64,000 nt of DNA. Source: Cercospora beticola (taxonomy: Eukaryota; Ascomycota; Dothideomycetes; Mycosphaerellales; Mycosphaerellaceae). The position numbers and the translations under genes are program-made. Location: contig NC_088942.1 in assembly GCF_033473495.1 (NCBI RefSeq), positions 2,046,001 to 2,110,000 on the forward strand. Direction: 5' to 3'. Of the stretch, positions 34,816-46,041 are shown in pieces (position 1 is the first letter of the stretch; each line of letters starts with the position of its first letter). Below the pieces are notes generated by a model. That model had not been told where the DNA came from, did no database searches, and saw only the letters and a list, made by a program, of their open reading frames with translations.

Positions 34816-37701
34816 ATGAACGACGCGCTTGCTCGGCAGCGCCCACCCCAGCAGAGGTCGCGGTCGTCGACCCGCTCGCTGCGCCCGCCGCGCGACGAGA
34901 ATGGCGCCGAGCTGGGGTTCAAGGGCATGCGCTATGAGCACTTCAAGACAGGCATCCCGCCGCGCGCGGTGCGCTCCATCAGCGACACGGGCAGCGGAGC
35001 GGCGAGTCTGGACACCATGGCAGCAGCAGGTGCGGCGGTGGAAGGTGACGCGCAACACGAGCAGCCCGCATGGCACACAACCGTCCCGCACTCTGCACCT
35101 CCTCGAGAGTTCGGTAGCGCACAGCGCCCGCAAACGAGCCCCAATGCCTCGCCGCGTCTGCCACACGACACGACTCCCACCGCCCAATTCTCCTCACCGC
35201 CGCCCTCCTTCCTCGACGCCGACTTCAAGCGCGACAGCGGAATCGCTCCTTCTCCCGCAGCGCATGCCGTCGTGACCTCCCCGCGCACCCAGCACGAGCG
35301 CAGTCCGCCAGGCTCAGTCACGTCCAGCCCGCCTGCACCACCACCGCTCCCGGCCGTTGTCGTTCAGAATGAGACCGTCGATGAGCAACCTGAGCGCAGC
35401 AGGTACTCTCTCAGCGCCTACCGCGCACGACGAAAAGCCTCGTCACAAAAGCCTCCCCTAGCCCGGCCCACCACTCCTTTGTCCAAGGTTAGGAAAATGG
35501 CGAGTTTCCACGGCCTCGACGCGGCCATTCCCGCCAGTGCCAATGATGAGATCAGTCTGGAGGATCTGGCGAGCAACAAGGTTGAATTCTCTACGAGAGG
35601 CAGTCTGATGTTCGGGGGAAAGAAGATGCAGGAACTCATTGGAGCTCAAGGACAGGACTATCCAAAGACCGATGACCAGCCAGCAGCGAAGAGCGCGGAT
35701 GGTCCAGAGTCAGCGCCTCAGACCGACAGCATTGCACCCAGCTTTACCCCCAGCTCGCCTCAGAAACCAGAAGTCGCTGGAAGTCTGCACGAAATGCCCC
35801 TGTCGAATGTTGGAGTCGCAAGCACCACACAAGATGTGCCTCAAGTGAAAGTCGAGGCTGCAGACAACAACTCGGAGACACCACGGAAAAGTGATGAAGC
35901 CGGGCCTGCTCCAGAGACTCCGACGCAGCCAAACGAGGGGCCGACAGCAGTCAAAGAGAAAAGAAAAGGGTTGGTTGCCGGGCGTAGGAAACCCAGCATA
36001 CAAATGCTTCAGGCTGCTATACATGGCGGCAGAGTGCTGTCGGCAGAGGAGATGACCTTCTCCATGAAGGTCAGGAGCATGTATGAACACGGGGATGAGC
36101 GCGGGGCGAATTGGGGGTTGCCAATGAGTAGCTCCATGAGTTACACGACGTCGGGAAAGGACACTCCAGATACCATGATCCGAGATACACCCACGCCCGA
36201 AGTCGTGGTGCACAAGGCGAGATCATACGACCAGGGCAATGATAGCGATCAATGGCCACTGTCCGACAATCGATTCAGCTACATATCAAAATACTCCAGG
36301 ACTTCTAACGAACTTGCTGGCGGCATTGAAGATTGGGAGAACATAGATGGATCGCTCGTGGATCGATATGGGTTCATTCACCTGAATCGAGGAGACTCTT
36401 CCGGTTCGAGCAAATCGGGCCCTGACGGTGGCATGCAACGCGTAGCGACATCTCTGAGGATCAAATCACAGTCACGGAGGACGAGAGAGCGGGGGCTTCA
36501 GCGAGGCTTGAGTAGTGCTCGCTCGTCACGGTCCTTGCCACCGCCCTCCAGAGACTTTGGCACGAGAGGTGGTCCAGGTTCAGTGCATAGTACGTACTCG
36601 ACATCGTCCAAGAGCAGCAGGAACCCCTTTCGATCCCGGAGCATGCGAGTTCTCGCGGAAGCTTCAGATATGCTCTCATTGCCGCCTGGACTCGCTGATA
36701 TCGCCGAAGCTGAAGACGCGGGTGCAACTGCATCAGCACAGAAGCAGCGTGAATGGGCACGTGGTGAAAAGTGGCAGAAAATGGCCAAAACTGTTGTACG
36801 ACGAAACGAAGGCAAAGGCGGGGGAATGCACTTCGAGTTCGACACTACTGACCCCAAACTTGTCGAAAGAACATGGAAAGGCATTCCCGATAGATGGCGT
36901 GCCGCCGCATGGCACAGTTTCCTTTCCGAATCCGCAAAGCGCAGAGGCAACCGAACCACAGACGAAGAATTGATAGGACAATTCCACAAGCTGCAGGAGA
37001 TGAGTTGCGCAGATGACGTCCAGATCGACGTTGATGTTCCCAGGACTGTGCAGCTACATATCATGTTTCGGCGGAGATACCGAGGTGGACAACGGCTGCT
37101 CTTCAGGGTGTTGCATGCCATGGCGCTCTACTTCCCAGAAGTCGGATATGTGCAAGGCATGGCTAGCATAGCGGTCACACTGCTATGCTATTATGACGAA
37201 GAGAACGCTTTTGTGATGATGGTACGCTTGTGGCAACTTCGAGGACTGGAGTCCTTTTTCACCGAAAACTTCAGCGGCCTAATGGCTGCATTGGCCGAGT
37301 TCGAGCAAGACTGGCTGTCACGAGGAGATGTGGCGGCCAAACTTACTGACCTGGGCATTACTTCTGTGACCTACGGCACCCGCTGGTATCTCACGCTCTT
37401 CAACATGTCTGTGCCCTTTCCCGCGCAACTGCGAATCTGGGACGTCTTCATGCTCCTGGGCGACGCTCCTGTGTCTACAGGAGCCCCTAACGCGTTCGGC
37501 GGCGCTGATCTGGACGTGCTCCACGCTACGAGCGCGGCGCTGATCGACGCCACGAGGGAAATCTTGATCGACAGCGACTTTGAGAACGCAATGAAAGTCC
37601 TCACATCGTTCGTTCCGATCAAGGATGAAGACATGTTGATGAAGGTTGCTCATATCGAGTACAAACTGCGGAAGAAGAGAGGCAGCACGATCAAGGCGTA
37701 G
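34816..37701 (+). CDS. TBC-domain Rab GTPase-activating protein
   Basis: Single-exon gene of 961 aa. Residues 1-680 are largely disordered: Pro/Ser-rich, with RSRSSTRSLRPPRDENGAE at the start, basic patches and acidic PEST-like tracts. A TBC domain follows at about 685-940: TWKGIPDRWRAAAWHSFL, the arginine-finger motif IDVDVPRT near 735-742, the glutamine-finger YVQGM near 778, LFNMSVPFPAQLRIWDVFML, and a C-terminal helical end. Both catalytic fingers are intact, so an active Rab/Ypt GAP in membrane traffic is expected. The block order resembles the fungal Gyp-type proteins with long N-terminal extensions. Start choice: the first in-frame ATG at 34816; later Met residues at MRYEHF and MAAAG are alternatives. 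Confidence 0.9.
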   Translation: MNDALARQRPPQQRSRSSTRSLRPPRDENGAELGFKGMRYEHFKTGIPPRAVRSISDTGSGAASLDTMAAAGAAVEGDAQHEQPAWHTTVPHSAPPREFGSAQRPQTSPNASPRLPHDTTPTAQFSSPPPSFLDADFKRDSGIAPSPAAHAVVTSPRTQHERSPPGSVTSSPPAPPPLPAVVVQNETVDEQPERSRYSLSAYRARRKASSQKPPLARPTTPLSKVRKMASFHGLDAAIPASANDEISLEDLASNKVEFSTRGSLMFGGKKMQELIGAQGQDYPKTDDQPAAKSADGPESAPQTDSIAPSFTPSSPQKPEVAGSLHEMPLSNVGVASTTQDVPQVKVEAADNNSETPRKSDEAGPAPETPTQPNEGPTAVKEKRKGLVAGRRKPSIQMLQAAIHGGRVLSAEEMTFSMKVRSMYEHGDERGANWGLPMSSSMSYTTSGKDTPDTMIRDTPTPEVVVHKARSYDQGNDSDQWPLSDNRFSYISKYSRTSNELAGGIEDWENIDGSLVDRYGFIHLNRGDSSGSSKSGPDGGMQRVATSLRIKSQSRRTRERGLQRGLSSARSSRSLPPPSRDFGTRGGPGSVHSTYSTSSKSSRNPFRSRSMRVLAEASDMLSLPPGLADIAEAEDAGATASAQKQREWARGEKWQKMAKTVVRRNEGKGGGMHFEFDTTDPKLVERTWKGIPDRWRAAAWHSFLSESAKRRGNRTTDEELIGQFHKLQEMSCADDVQIDVDVPRTVQLHIMFRRRYRGGQRLLFRVLHAMALYFPEVGYVQGMASIAVTLLCYYDEENAFVMMVRLWQLRGLESFFTENFSGLMAALAEFEQDWLSRGDVAAKLTDLGITSVTYGTRWYLTLFNMSVPFPAQLRIWDVFMLLGDAPVSTGAPNAFGGADLDVLHATSAALIDATREILIDSDFENAMKVLTSFVPIKDEDMLMKVAHIEYKLRKKRGSTIKA

Positions 37702-40700
37702 GGAGTTCTGATCAACAGTCACAGCAGAAGCTCACTCCGGATGTGATTGCACCTTTTTCGGGGGAACCACCACCACGAATTTGAGCTATGCTGGGAAGGA
37801 GAGATCTCCTAGCACTTTTCTACAAGTATTTCTTTTGGGCTATCAAGAAGGGTTCACAAAACACAAAAGCATTGGGGAAGCGATGGGGTTTACGGTGCAC
37901 GAGGTTTCAGGTGCACGAGAAAGGGAGGAACGACGACGATTTGCACAATACACAGGCGACGAAGACCGACAGTGGAGAGGTGGCAGGTTCTCTCTTTTCC
38001 TTTTCCACCTTTTGTGTTCTGGTTTTTTTCTTTTTATGAAGATACCCTCGATCGACATGTGCGCGGCGCAGCAAAGTGATGTAGATATTAGACCTAATGT
38101 AGAAATATAGTACTTTGCCTCTTTCACTATGCAGAGGCCACGTTCTGTTCACTTGCATGCTGGCTTGTATCTCAAGGAGGCACCTCGATCTTGCTGTAGG
38201 CTTTCTTGGAGTGCCCGCGGCGAGGAGTCGAAGCTCTGTCGTGATGGTGTATGGAGATTGGTTGTGGGAGATTCGATTGCTTGCGTTGGTTCGAAGTCTA
38301 CTTCCTGCCGCGGAGGCATACACTTTCTTAATTTCTGGACACGGCAACCAAATCTCAGATGGGTGGTTTCGGACTAGCGAAGCCTTTTTGCGTGTTACAT
38401 AGCGTGTATACTGTACCACGATTTGGAATCGCTGTACAGGAATGTATGTGTATAGTTTTTGTCACAGGCGGATAAATTCTCAGGAAGGAAGAGAGATATC
38501 TCGCGAGGTCTTCGAATTCGATTGACTATTGACATATAGGAGTCTCGTACAATATGGAACGATGGGGACAAATTTCAGGAATTTGACAGGAGTGAGTACA
38601 CCGATCAGGCGACTAGGGGCAATAGGCAGGTAGCATTGTGATATGCCTCGTGGATTTTTCCAAGCTACACAATAATGGCAGTGAAAGAAAGGGCTTTCGC
38701 GCCGTGAAACGCGTTCCGGCGGCCGGGTGGAGCTGGTGTTGGGACACCATTGATCTATGGCCGTTGTCAAAAGGCGACACTCCCTCGAGTCGCGGATTTC
38801 TTCTGATGCCGAAGGCTGCGGTGATAGGTTCGGGGGCGCACCAGAGCGAATGCAACAAAGTCGGAAATCCAGCATCTAGAATGCAGTGTCGAAAAGGCAA
38901 TAAAGTAAGCCATATGGGGCATGAACTGCTAGCTGTCCATTCGCACCATCTCTTCGTCATTGTGCTCCATGGCTTTTGTTGGCCTCGTCAAGGCTGGCGT
39001 GAATGATCTCAGCTGCTCGCAGGCCATCAAAGATAGGATTGAGATTGTTGGTCTTGCCATGTTCGCTCATCATAATGGATGCACACCAGTAAGGAGGGAT
39101 GTGGTGTCGACGGCCGTTCTTCTGACAGACTTGCCGCAGTTGTGTGGACCGTCCCGAGTCTTACGCGCATTGAATGCCAGGGCCATCAACAGAGTTAGCA
39201 GGCCTGACCGACAGTGACCCTAGGGCTTTTTCTGTACTTGAGTGTGCGCGCGGCGCCGCGCCTGTGCACAAAGAAGAGTAAGGATCTTGTTGCAGACGGC
39301 GGAGTTCTCAGCGAGGATTGTTTCAGACCACCCAAACTTGTGCTTATCATTCTATCCTGGAAGTGTCTTGCGTTTGTCGAAATAGGTATACGGCGCGACA
39401 CTTGAGCATGGCGCTGGCCTGGGTCACTCAGTCCATTGTACATTTCCGATGTGGTCTTCGGAGAATTTCCCAATTTGTCGACAGGTATTCCGGCTCTGTT
39501 CCTCAGCACAACACTAGTGAGGTCAATAATCGGACTTGTCAGCATGTCTCATCGCGTCTCATGCCTATCAGGTCAGTCTTGACTCCCTACTGTCGGTCAA
39601 CGGACAAGAGCGAGGCTATGTGTCAATGCACTGTCACATGTCTTCACCTGCGCATATGTTGAGCAGGTTGTGGAAGCTATTCGCATACTTCCTAGAAGAT
39701 GGTTGATGCAATGCACCACTGACGTGGACTGGACTGACCGCTCGTGCAGAAAGAGTCACGAAGAGCCATGAAAGATTGGTTCAGCGTTCGTGGCGGATTT
39801 CCAGATTCGCTCAATATCAGTCTTGGCGTAGCGTATGCTGCGGGTCAGAAAATATGAACCTATAAGCAGATGTCCCGCCGCTCTTTGCAGTCTCATCACT
39901 GCTCATAGTATTAAGGTAGAACCTTCTGAGAGGGGAGCCACGACAGGACGGGCAATGTGCAGCTCATCAATGGCTCCCGGAATATACAGCTCTCACAGGC
40001 GGGGATCCGATCGTCTCTCTGGCGAAATGCCCGACGTGCATGTCGAGTGCCAGTCCGGAGCAAATCTGCGATGCGCACACCGCAGTTAGCCACGAGAAAC
40101 AAAGAAAGGCCGCCATCGGACGATGCAATGTACAGTAGTAGTAGGAGCACGATCCATGTTGTTCGTCCTGGTGCAGCGCGACAGCGCGGCTCACACCTCA
40201 GTAGGGGAGAGGATTAGCCTTGCGAGATTGAGTGCATATGTGCCAGCCTATCCTCACCGTTCTCGAACGTCGCCACACCTGCAGGAAATCTGATGTGGCT
40301 GACATCGCACAGCCAACCACAATGTTGTGCTTCTCAAGAAGGTTTGGGAGATTCTGGTTGTTGGAAGTAGTGAGGCGTGGAAACCTGATCGCGACCTAGT
40401 GGAACTGCCCAATCCGTAGGTGATCGCCTGAGGTTCTTGTCGCGTCGTAGCCTCGTAGGATGAAATGCAACGTGCGGCACAGATAGGAGCGGATGGTCGT
40501 CGGTCTCGGCCCTCGAAATTGGAGTGCATATGCCGCCAAATCCCAGGTTCGCGTTCGTCTATTGTTCCTCTTCGCTGTCGCCGGCACATTAGGCGAGGGT
40601 GGTGAGAAGAGTCGAGTAGTGATGTTCAATGTGACATCGGCAATTCTTGAACGCGGTCGTTGATCTTGCCTCGACTGAGCACGATCGACGCTTCCAGCAC

Positions 40701-42614
40701 ACGAGTCCGCCATGTGCTGGACCCCAGCAAAGCGAAAGCTTGAAGATCAGGCAGCTGCAGCCTGCAGCCTGACTGCAGTACGTCTGCTGCTTCCTTCATC
40801 CGCTGCGGCACCGAGACTGCTACTCCGTCCCCTCGTCGTGTTTGTCGTCTGTATGGATGCAGGAAATTATGTGGACTCATCGGACCCTCCAGCACCACTT
40901 TGCACCTCTGGCCGGCGAGAGCGGAGACAGGACCGCTTTCGGAGTGCGCACGCTTGGAATACTGCTGCTTCTCCCACCTGATTGGCCTGCAACACCACTC
41001 TTGTGTAGCTGCACGAAACGGCTCGATGGGCCTTTTTCAGCGCCACCGTGTTTCAAGAGCGATGGGGGAGGGCGGTGAATGGCTGCTCAGATTGCGGAGA
41101 GCGACCAACAGCGACCCGGAATCTCATTGCTGCTGACCAGATGTGGCTGGAGCACTCGAAACGGTTATCACGACACCCAGTGCCGTGCAGCGAGCCCACA
41201 ACCCGGCCAGAACCAGATGCCTTGCCGGTCGCCGACTGCTGCAGCAGCCTCCTGCCATTTGTGTCAACATGAAACGGCATTGCGGTGGACCTCGCGCGCT
41301 CCAAGCATCAGCAGCGCGTCTGGCGGAGGAGCGAGCGGGTCTCATCAATCAGCAGTGGCATGGCCCCTCCTCGCATCGCAAGGTTCCCGGAACGGTCGTG
41401 GTGCTGCGTCTGAGGATGAGAAACTGGGGGTGAGGGCAGACTCGTGGTGAGCATGCTCGAGCCTTCAAGCCACACGGCTCAACCCAGGTTCGCGCCATGG
41501 CTTGGCCACTGATCGGCGGGGCTGGCGGGCAAGTTTGCGCGAGCGTGAGCAAAATGCGCCTCGTTTTGCTGGCAACGCCGACAGAAAACGATGGCACGGG
41601 CGGGAGGCGCTGCACAGCACGCTGAGACGCGCGCAGACCAACCCAGAACGGACGCGGCAGTGCGAAGCTGATGACCGGGACGACCAGGATTGCGCCTAGC
41701 CGTTTCACGAAGTGGTAAAGCGACATTGATGCAGCGAAGCTTGTCCCATCTCGCCGTGTTTGGCGTACACGCTGGCCCGCATCTGGCTGGTGTGAGGGTG
41801 TTGCTGCTGGCGTATGTGCACCAAACCGCCCGCTTTGCAATATCTGCCGCAGCCTTTCTGGATCGCCCAGCGCACACAATCGATCGTTGCCAGCAGCAGA
41901 AGCAGCAAAAAGGACCGACAGGCTCTGGCTCGGGCTGGCTGCAGGGCATGCGAGTTGCAACTGCGAATGGCGTACGTGCCGCCAAACTGAATTTCCCTCT
42001 CTCTTACTGGAAACGTCATTGCCGCACTCACTGCTACCCGCGTGGGCGCGCGCCATCTGCTCGACTCAGCTGATCACATCGATTGACAGGACGTCAGCTG
42101 TTGTTGGCTCGGCTCGCATACTTGCGACTTATTCGTGCACTTCCCTAAGGACGACTTTCCCAATCAGTTGCAGCACGAACCCGGCTGGTACTCTTCTCAG
42201 CTCGTGTTCACCTCTGGGGGGCCAGCCCGCCGCGCGCCGTCTCGCCTTTCTTCTTGACCATCTTTACGACTGTCGAATGCGAGTCACTTGATTCGATCGC
42301 CGCTCGCCGCCTTACATTCCCTCGAATCTCCGCGTCACTCTCTCTGCAGACTAGCTCGGATGCACCTATCGCAAACCGCTGGACAGGTCGAACGAATCAA
42401 CTTTGCGAGCCGTTGATCGACACTCGCCAGCAGGGTCTGACTGAGCTAAGCTGCCATCGATCTGCTCACATTGGGCTCACCTGGGTAGCGATACACGTGG
42501 ATAAAGGTATGTGCTCGTTCTGCCTCTAATTACCCTTTTGGAAACTTCCTCGCCCACCATCTGTGTCGCTGCCACCGCCTCGATCGAATGCTCGAATGAG
42601 CTCCCGTCGCCTCC
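37702..42614. other. Long interval without recognisable genes
   Basis: About 4.9 kb, the largest gap in the window. All open frames are under about 240 codons, overlap on several frames and are rich in Arg/Cys/Ser/His. There are no transposase, reverse-transcriptase or tRNA features and no terminal repeats that I can see. The stretch from about 40.8 to 42.6 kb has many CTGCAG/GCAGC elements and pyrimidine runs. It could be a long promoter plus 5' leader of the Q/P-rich gene, or contain non-coding RNA. Confidence 0.4.
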
Positions 42615-42785
42615 ATGTCACTTACTCTCTCACAGCCGATTACGACCGAGTTCGGCAGCAAATACACTCATGATTTTAACACAAGATTCTCGATTGCTAA
42701 GTCGCGTTTCTCCCCCAAGGCCCGGGTTACAGATTCGCCCTCGCCGGTGAGCTTTACGCGGATTGGCGTCGGCCTGGACGAAAAG

Positions 42786-44223
42786 ATGTCGACGCCTCAT
42801 CATACTCATCGAGGTCTGCCACCTCCTGCGGCAATGGCATTACCCGAGCCAGCCAGACCTGGACCATCAACTGCTCTGAGCTCTCAGTTGGGCGCTATAC
42901 CGGAACCTCCAAGGCAATGGGCAGGTCAAGAAGACCAGATGCGCAATTGGCTCGCCGCAAAGGCAGAGGAGGACAAGCGAAAGCAGGAAGAGGAGAAGAC
43001 GAGGCAGGAAACGCTTCGGCTTGAGCAACGAAGAATCGAGTCGGAAATGTTGCGAGAGTCATTACGAGCTGGTGTGCCGCCTGCCATGGTACCGATGATC
43101 TATGCTGGCATAGGAGGTGGGAACCTATTCAACATCAGCATGGACTGGTTACAACAATATGCCGGCCAACTGCAAGTCTCGCAGCAGCAATTGCAACAGG
43201 CTTCGCCAGACATGCGAAGAGATGGGAGATTGGTTGGTCCACCAGCTCCAGCAAACTATCCAGGAGGTCAACAACCTCAGGTCCTCACTGGCCAACCAAC
43301 GAATGAACCACAACCACCACCAGGTCCGTTGCAGACGACCTTCCCCGCGTATCAACCTGCACCTGCACCAGCCAGACAGCAGCAACAGCAGCAGCATGTG
43401 TCTGTCCCACGATCAGCAACCCATACCCAACTTCCTAAGCTTACCACGAACGAGATGTACGTTCACCAACCGCCTGCGCCCTCTGTCACCTCCCATCCTC
43501 TGCAACAAAGCCAGACGGTCCAGCAGGAACAGGCCACATCGTCGCCATCCATCTATTTTCACCATTGGGTGCCTCCCCAAGAAGCAAAGTCGAATCAGCA
43601 GCCACAGACCCCGGCAAATAAGAACGAACCGAGCTCAGCACACCCAGGATCCAGTCTGCGCGAAGATTACAAGGAGTCACCACGAAAGCGAAAAGCCCCA
43701 GGCGAACACCAACCCAACCCTCCACCCCCAGTCGGCCCACAGTATACGTCGCCATCCTTCTCGAACACGTCGAGCGGATCTCGGCAAGGTGGTCGTGGAC
43801 ATGCCCGCACCCGAAGTAACGCGTCGTGGAGCCGCGAAACCGACAGTAGGCCCGAAAGTTCTTCCAACCGGCGAGACGAGCCACCACCATCGATACCAAA
43901 ACGAGATTCTGGCCAGCAAGAAGAGATTGGCAGCAGTCAAGGCGGCGGGGACGAGCCGCCACAGGGTCAGGCATCGTATGCAAAGGACGAACCCTCGAGG
44001 GGCCCTTCGGCGGCGCCCTCTGTCGCCGCTACGGATCTGTCGCGTTTCCGGGAAGCGCATCCAGCAGAACCGCGACCAGGGTCGAGCTGACATCGGGCGT
44101 GCCCAAACGCAAATGGCCTTGCACAAGTCCAGAGACGACTTGTCAATTCTATTCTGGCGGCCTGTCCGTGACGAGCGATCCCGATACCTACAGTGTAGGT
44201 TCCAAATATATTCGGCATCATAG
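42786..44223 (+). CDS. Conserved Gln/Pro-rich fungal protein (C-terminus apparently frameshifted)
   Basis: As read, the frame from ATG 42786 (MSTPHHTHRGLPPPAAMALP) ends at 44090, 434 aa; an in-frame ATG at 42615 would add 57 residues. Order: Pro-rich leader; charged coiled coil with MRNWLAAKAEEDKRKQEEEK and RLEQRRIESEMLRESL; a conserved block VPPAMVPMIYAGIGGGNL; long Gln/Pro-rich disorder; a basic SPRKRKAPGEHQ segment. The block order is that of a conserved Pezizomycotina protein of unknown function, possibly a nuclear regulator. Near 44050-44052 (GGG) the natural continuation shifts to the next frame, reading KRIQQNRDQGRADIGRAQTQ and on to 44223, whereas the annotated frame ends quickly in poor sequence. 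The end coordinate covers that second frame. Confidence 0.65.
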
Positions 44224-44876
44224 TTTTTGCATTCTGAGGTTATAAACGAGGTGGCGAAGCAGTCAGGATGACTTCGGATTCGAGATTCGAGTCGGTTTGC
44301 CCTTTCGCATGCACATATTTGTCTGCATACTTTTAGGATGTTCCAGGTCAGATACCCCTACACTTTGGTCGATGCCAAGTCGGCTTGCGTGATTGTCGTG
44401 TCGTTGCTGCGTTCAAGCGCTTTCTTCTATGGCACGAGGGATCACTTTACTCAGATAGTCAGCAGACGTCGCGGGGCGGCGCAGGTCGAGGAAACTTGTC
44501 GACTGCTGGTGTTCTTATCGGTAGAGATTGGCTATGTAGATGCCATGAGATGGCAACAAGAAATCTGAATTCAATCTTGATGACACGAAGTCTTTATCTC
44601 TGCGCACATGGGTTCCAAAGTTACGTCCAGATGAGCAGATTGCGACGACGTGACGACGATGTGAAGTCGCAGGAGGAGAAGGAAGTGCGATCGTCGACGG
44701 ATGTCACTGCCTCCGCTGTGGCTTCCGCCCGTTGCGCATATACAGATGTAACTCCGCTGCCTATTGGCGGTGTTTTAGATCCGCTCTCCCCAATATCGCT
44801 TGGCGCGGACCTGGATCCCAGACGTGCCTCGGCGAGAATGCGAACCAACGAATCGAGCTTGCGTTGACACTTTTGC
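44224..44876. other. Intergenic, no gene seen
   Basis: About 650 bp between the Q/P-rich gene and the Mrm2-like gene. No convincing coding sequence was found. Confidence 0.35.
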
Positions 44877-46041
44877 GTGAGAGGAACCCCGCTGTTGGCC
44901 AGAGGTCGGTTGGTGATGCTTGTGCGGACAGTCGCAGGACTGTATGCAAGCGTCTGGAAGGGAGCAACAAGATGCGGCAGAACCGGCCTGCTGAGATGGA
45001 CAACGACTGCAGGACAACGGCCTGCCTGTGGTGGCATCAACGCTGAGCAACAAGGACGAATACCACTTGTGCACCACCGCCCTGCATCAAGCTCCTCGTC
45101 GACGCGATGGAAAAGCCGTCAGGGAAGAGATGCATACGCACGAGAAGCCAAAGTCGCAGGCCTGAAGTCTCGCGCAGCATTCAAACTCCTGGAGATCAAT
45201 GAGAAGTACAGGATCTTCCGCAAAGGAGATACGGTCGTTGACCTGGGCTTTGCGCCAGGCAGTTGGAGTCAGGTCGCCGTCAACAGAACCAGTCCAGGGG
45301 GAAGAGTCGTCGGAATAGACATCATACCCGCACAACCTCCTCGAGGCGCAAACGCTCTACAAGGCAACTTCCTCAGCGCTGAGATTCGCGAAGAAGTCCG
45401 CAAATTCGTCAGCGATCCCAATCGAGGCCGGGTCAGGAGCAGGACGATTGTTGAAGATGAGGTCACAGAGGAGGATCTACAAGAAGGGAATCGCGGGCTC
45501 GTGGAGCTGGAGAGACATGCGGCTCTGGAAGAGAAGAAGTTGAAACAAATACCGAAAGATGATATGAGCCAGAAGGAATTGGATCTCACAGAGGGACGAG
45601 TGGTCAATGTGGTGTTGAGTGACATGTCAGAACCCTGGCCTTTGGTGTCCTCTTCATGGATTCGGAGCGTGTCTAATCCGTATCTCAGGCTCATGAACAC
45701 CAGCGGAATCGCAGCTCGAGATCATGGCGGTAGTATGGTAAGCACAAAGCCTTCAGACCTTCATCGAGCCTTCATCAATAACTAACTTGACCATCTAACA
45801 GGATCTCTGCATGGCAGCCCTAACATTCTGCTTGGACACCCTCGCAACAGGCGGAAACTTCATCTGCAAATTCTACACCGGATCCGAAGACCAAGCCATG
45901 GAACTCCGCCTCAAAAAGCTCTTCGAAAAGGTCCACCGTATCAAACCCGACTCCACTCGCAAAGAGAGCAAAGAAGCCTACTTCGTGGCCTTACGCCGCA
46001 AAGCCACTGCGAAGCGAGAAGAGGTTCTTGAGGAAGGCTGA
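44877..46041 (+). CDS. MRM2: FtsJ/RrmJ-type rRNA 2'-O-methyltransferase, mitochondrial (Mrm2-like)
   Basis: Two exons, 44877-45737 and 45802-46041 (64 bp intron, TCTAAC branch), 366 aa from 44877 or 353 aa from ATG 44916 (MLVRTVAGLYASVWKG). The latter gives a clean Arg/Ser-rich mitochondrial presequence. Motifs: GLKSRAAFKLLEI with the first catalytic Lys; VVDLGFAPGSWSQVA, the SAM-binding loop; VVGIDIIPAQPP; VVLSDMSEPWP with the catalytic Asp; GGNFICKFYTG with the second Lys; KESKEAYFVAL with the Glu. The K-D-K-E tetrad is complete. A charged insertion of about 60 residues (near 195-250) lies between the SAM motif and SDM. The expected role is 2'-O-methylation of the mitochondrial large-subunit rRNA. 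Confidence 0.9.

Noticed and set aside
34155..34928. 257-codon minus frame upstream of and overlapping the TBC gene start
   Set aside because: Composition (Arg, Cys, His, Ala) typical of GC-rich non-coding sequence, and it runs into the well-supported TBC gene.
38029..38041. T-rich tract after the TBC gene as a transcription terminator
   Set aside because: T runs are common in fungal 3' regions and do not act as intrinsic terminators for RNA polymerase II.
41349..42056. 235-codon minus frame in the large gap
   Set aside because: No recognisable motif; several equally long overlapping frames on the other strand; likely chance in GC-rich DNA.
43117..44049. Long overlapping frame inside the Q/P-rich gene read as an independent gene
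   Set aside because: Produced by repetitive CAA/CAG/CCA codons read out of frame. Only its last part after 44052 looks like real protein and is better explained by a frameshift.
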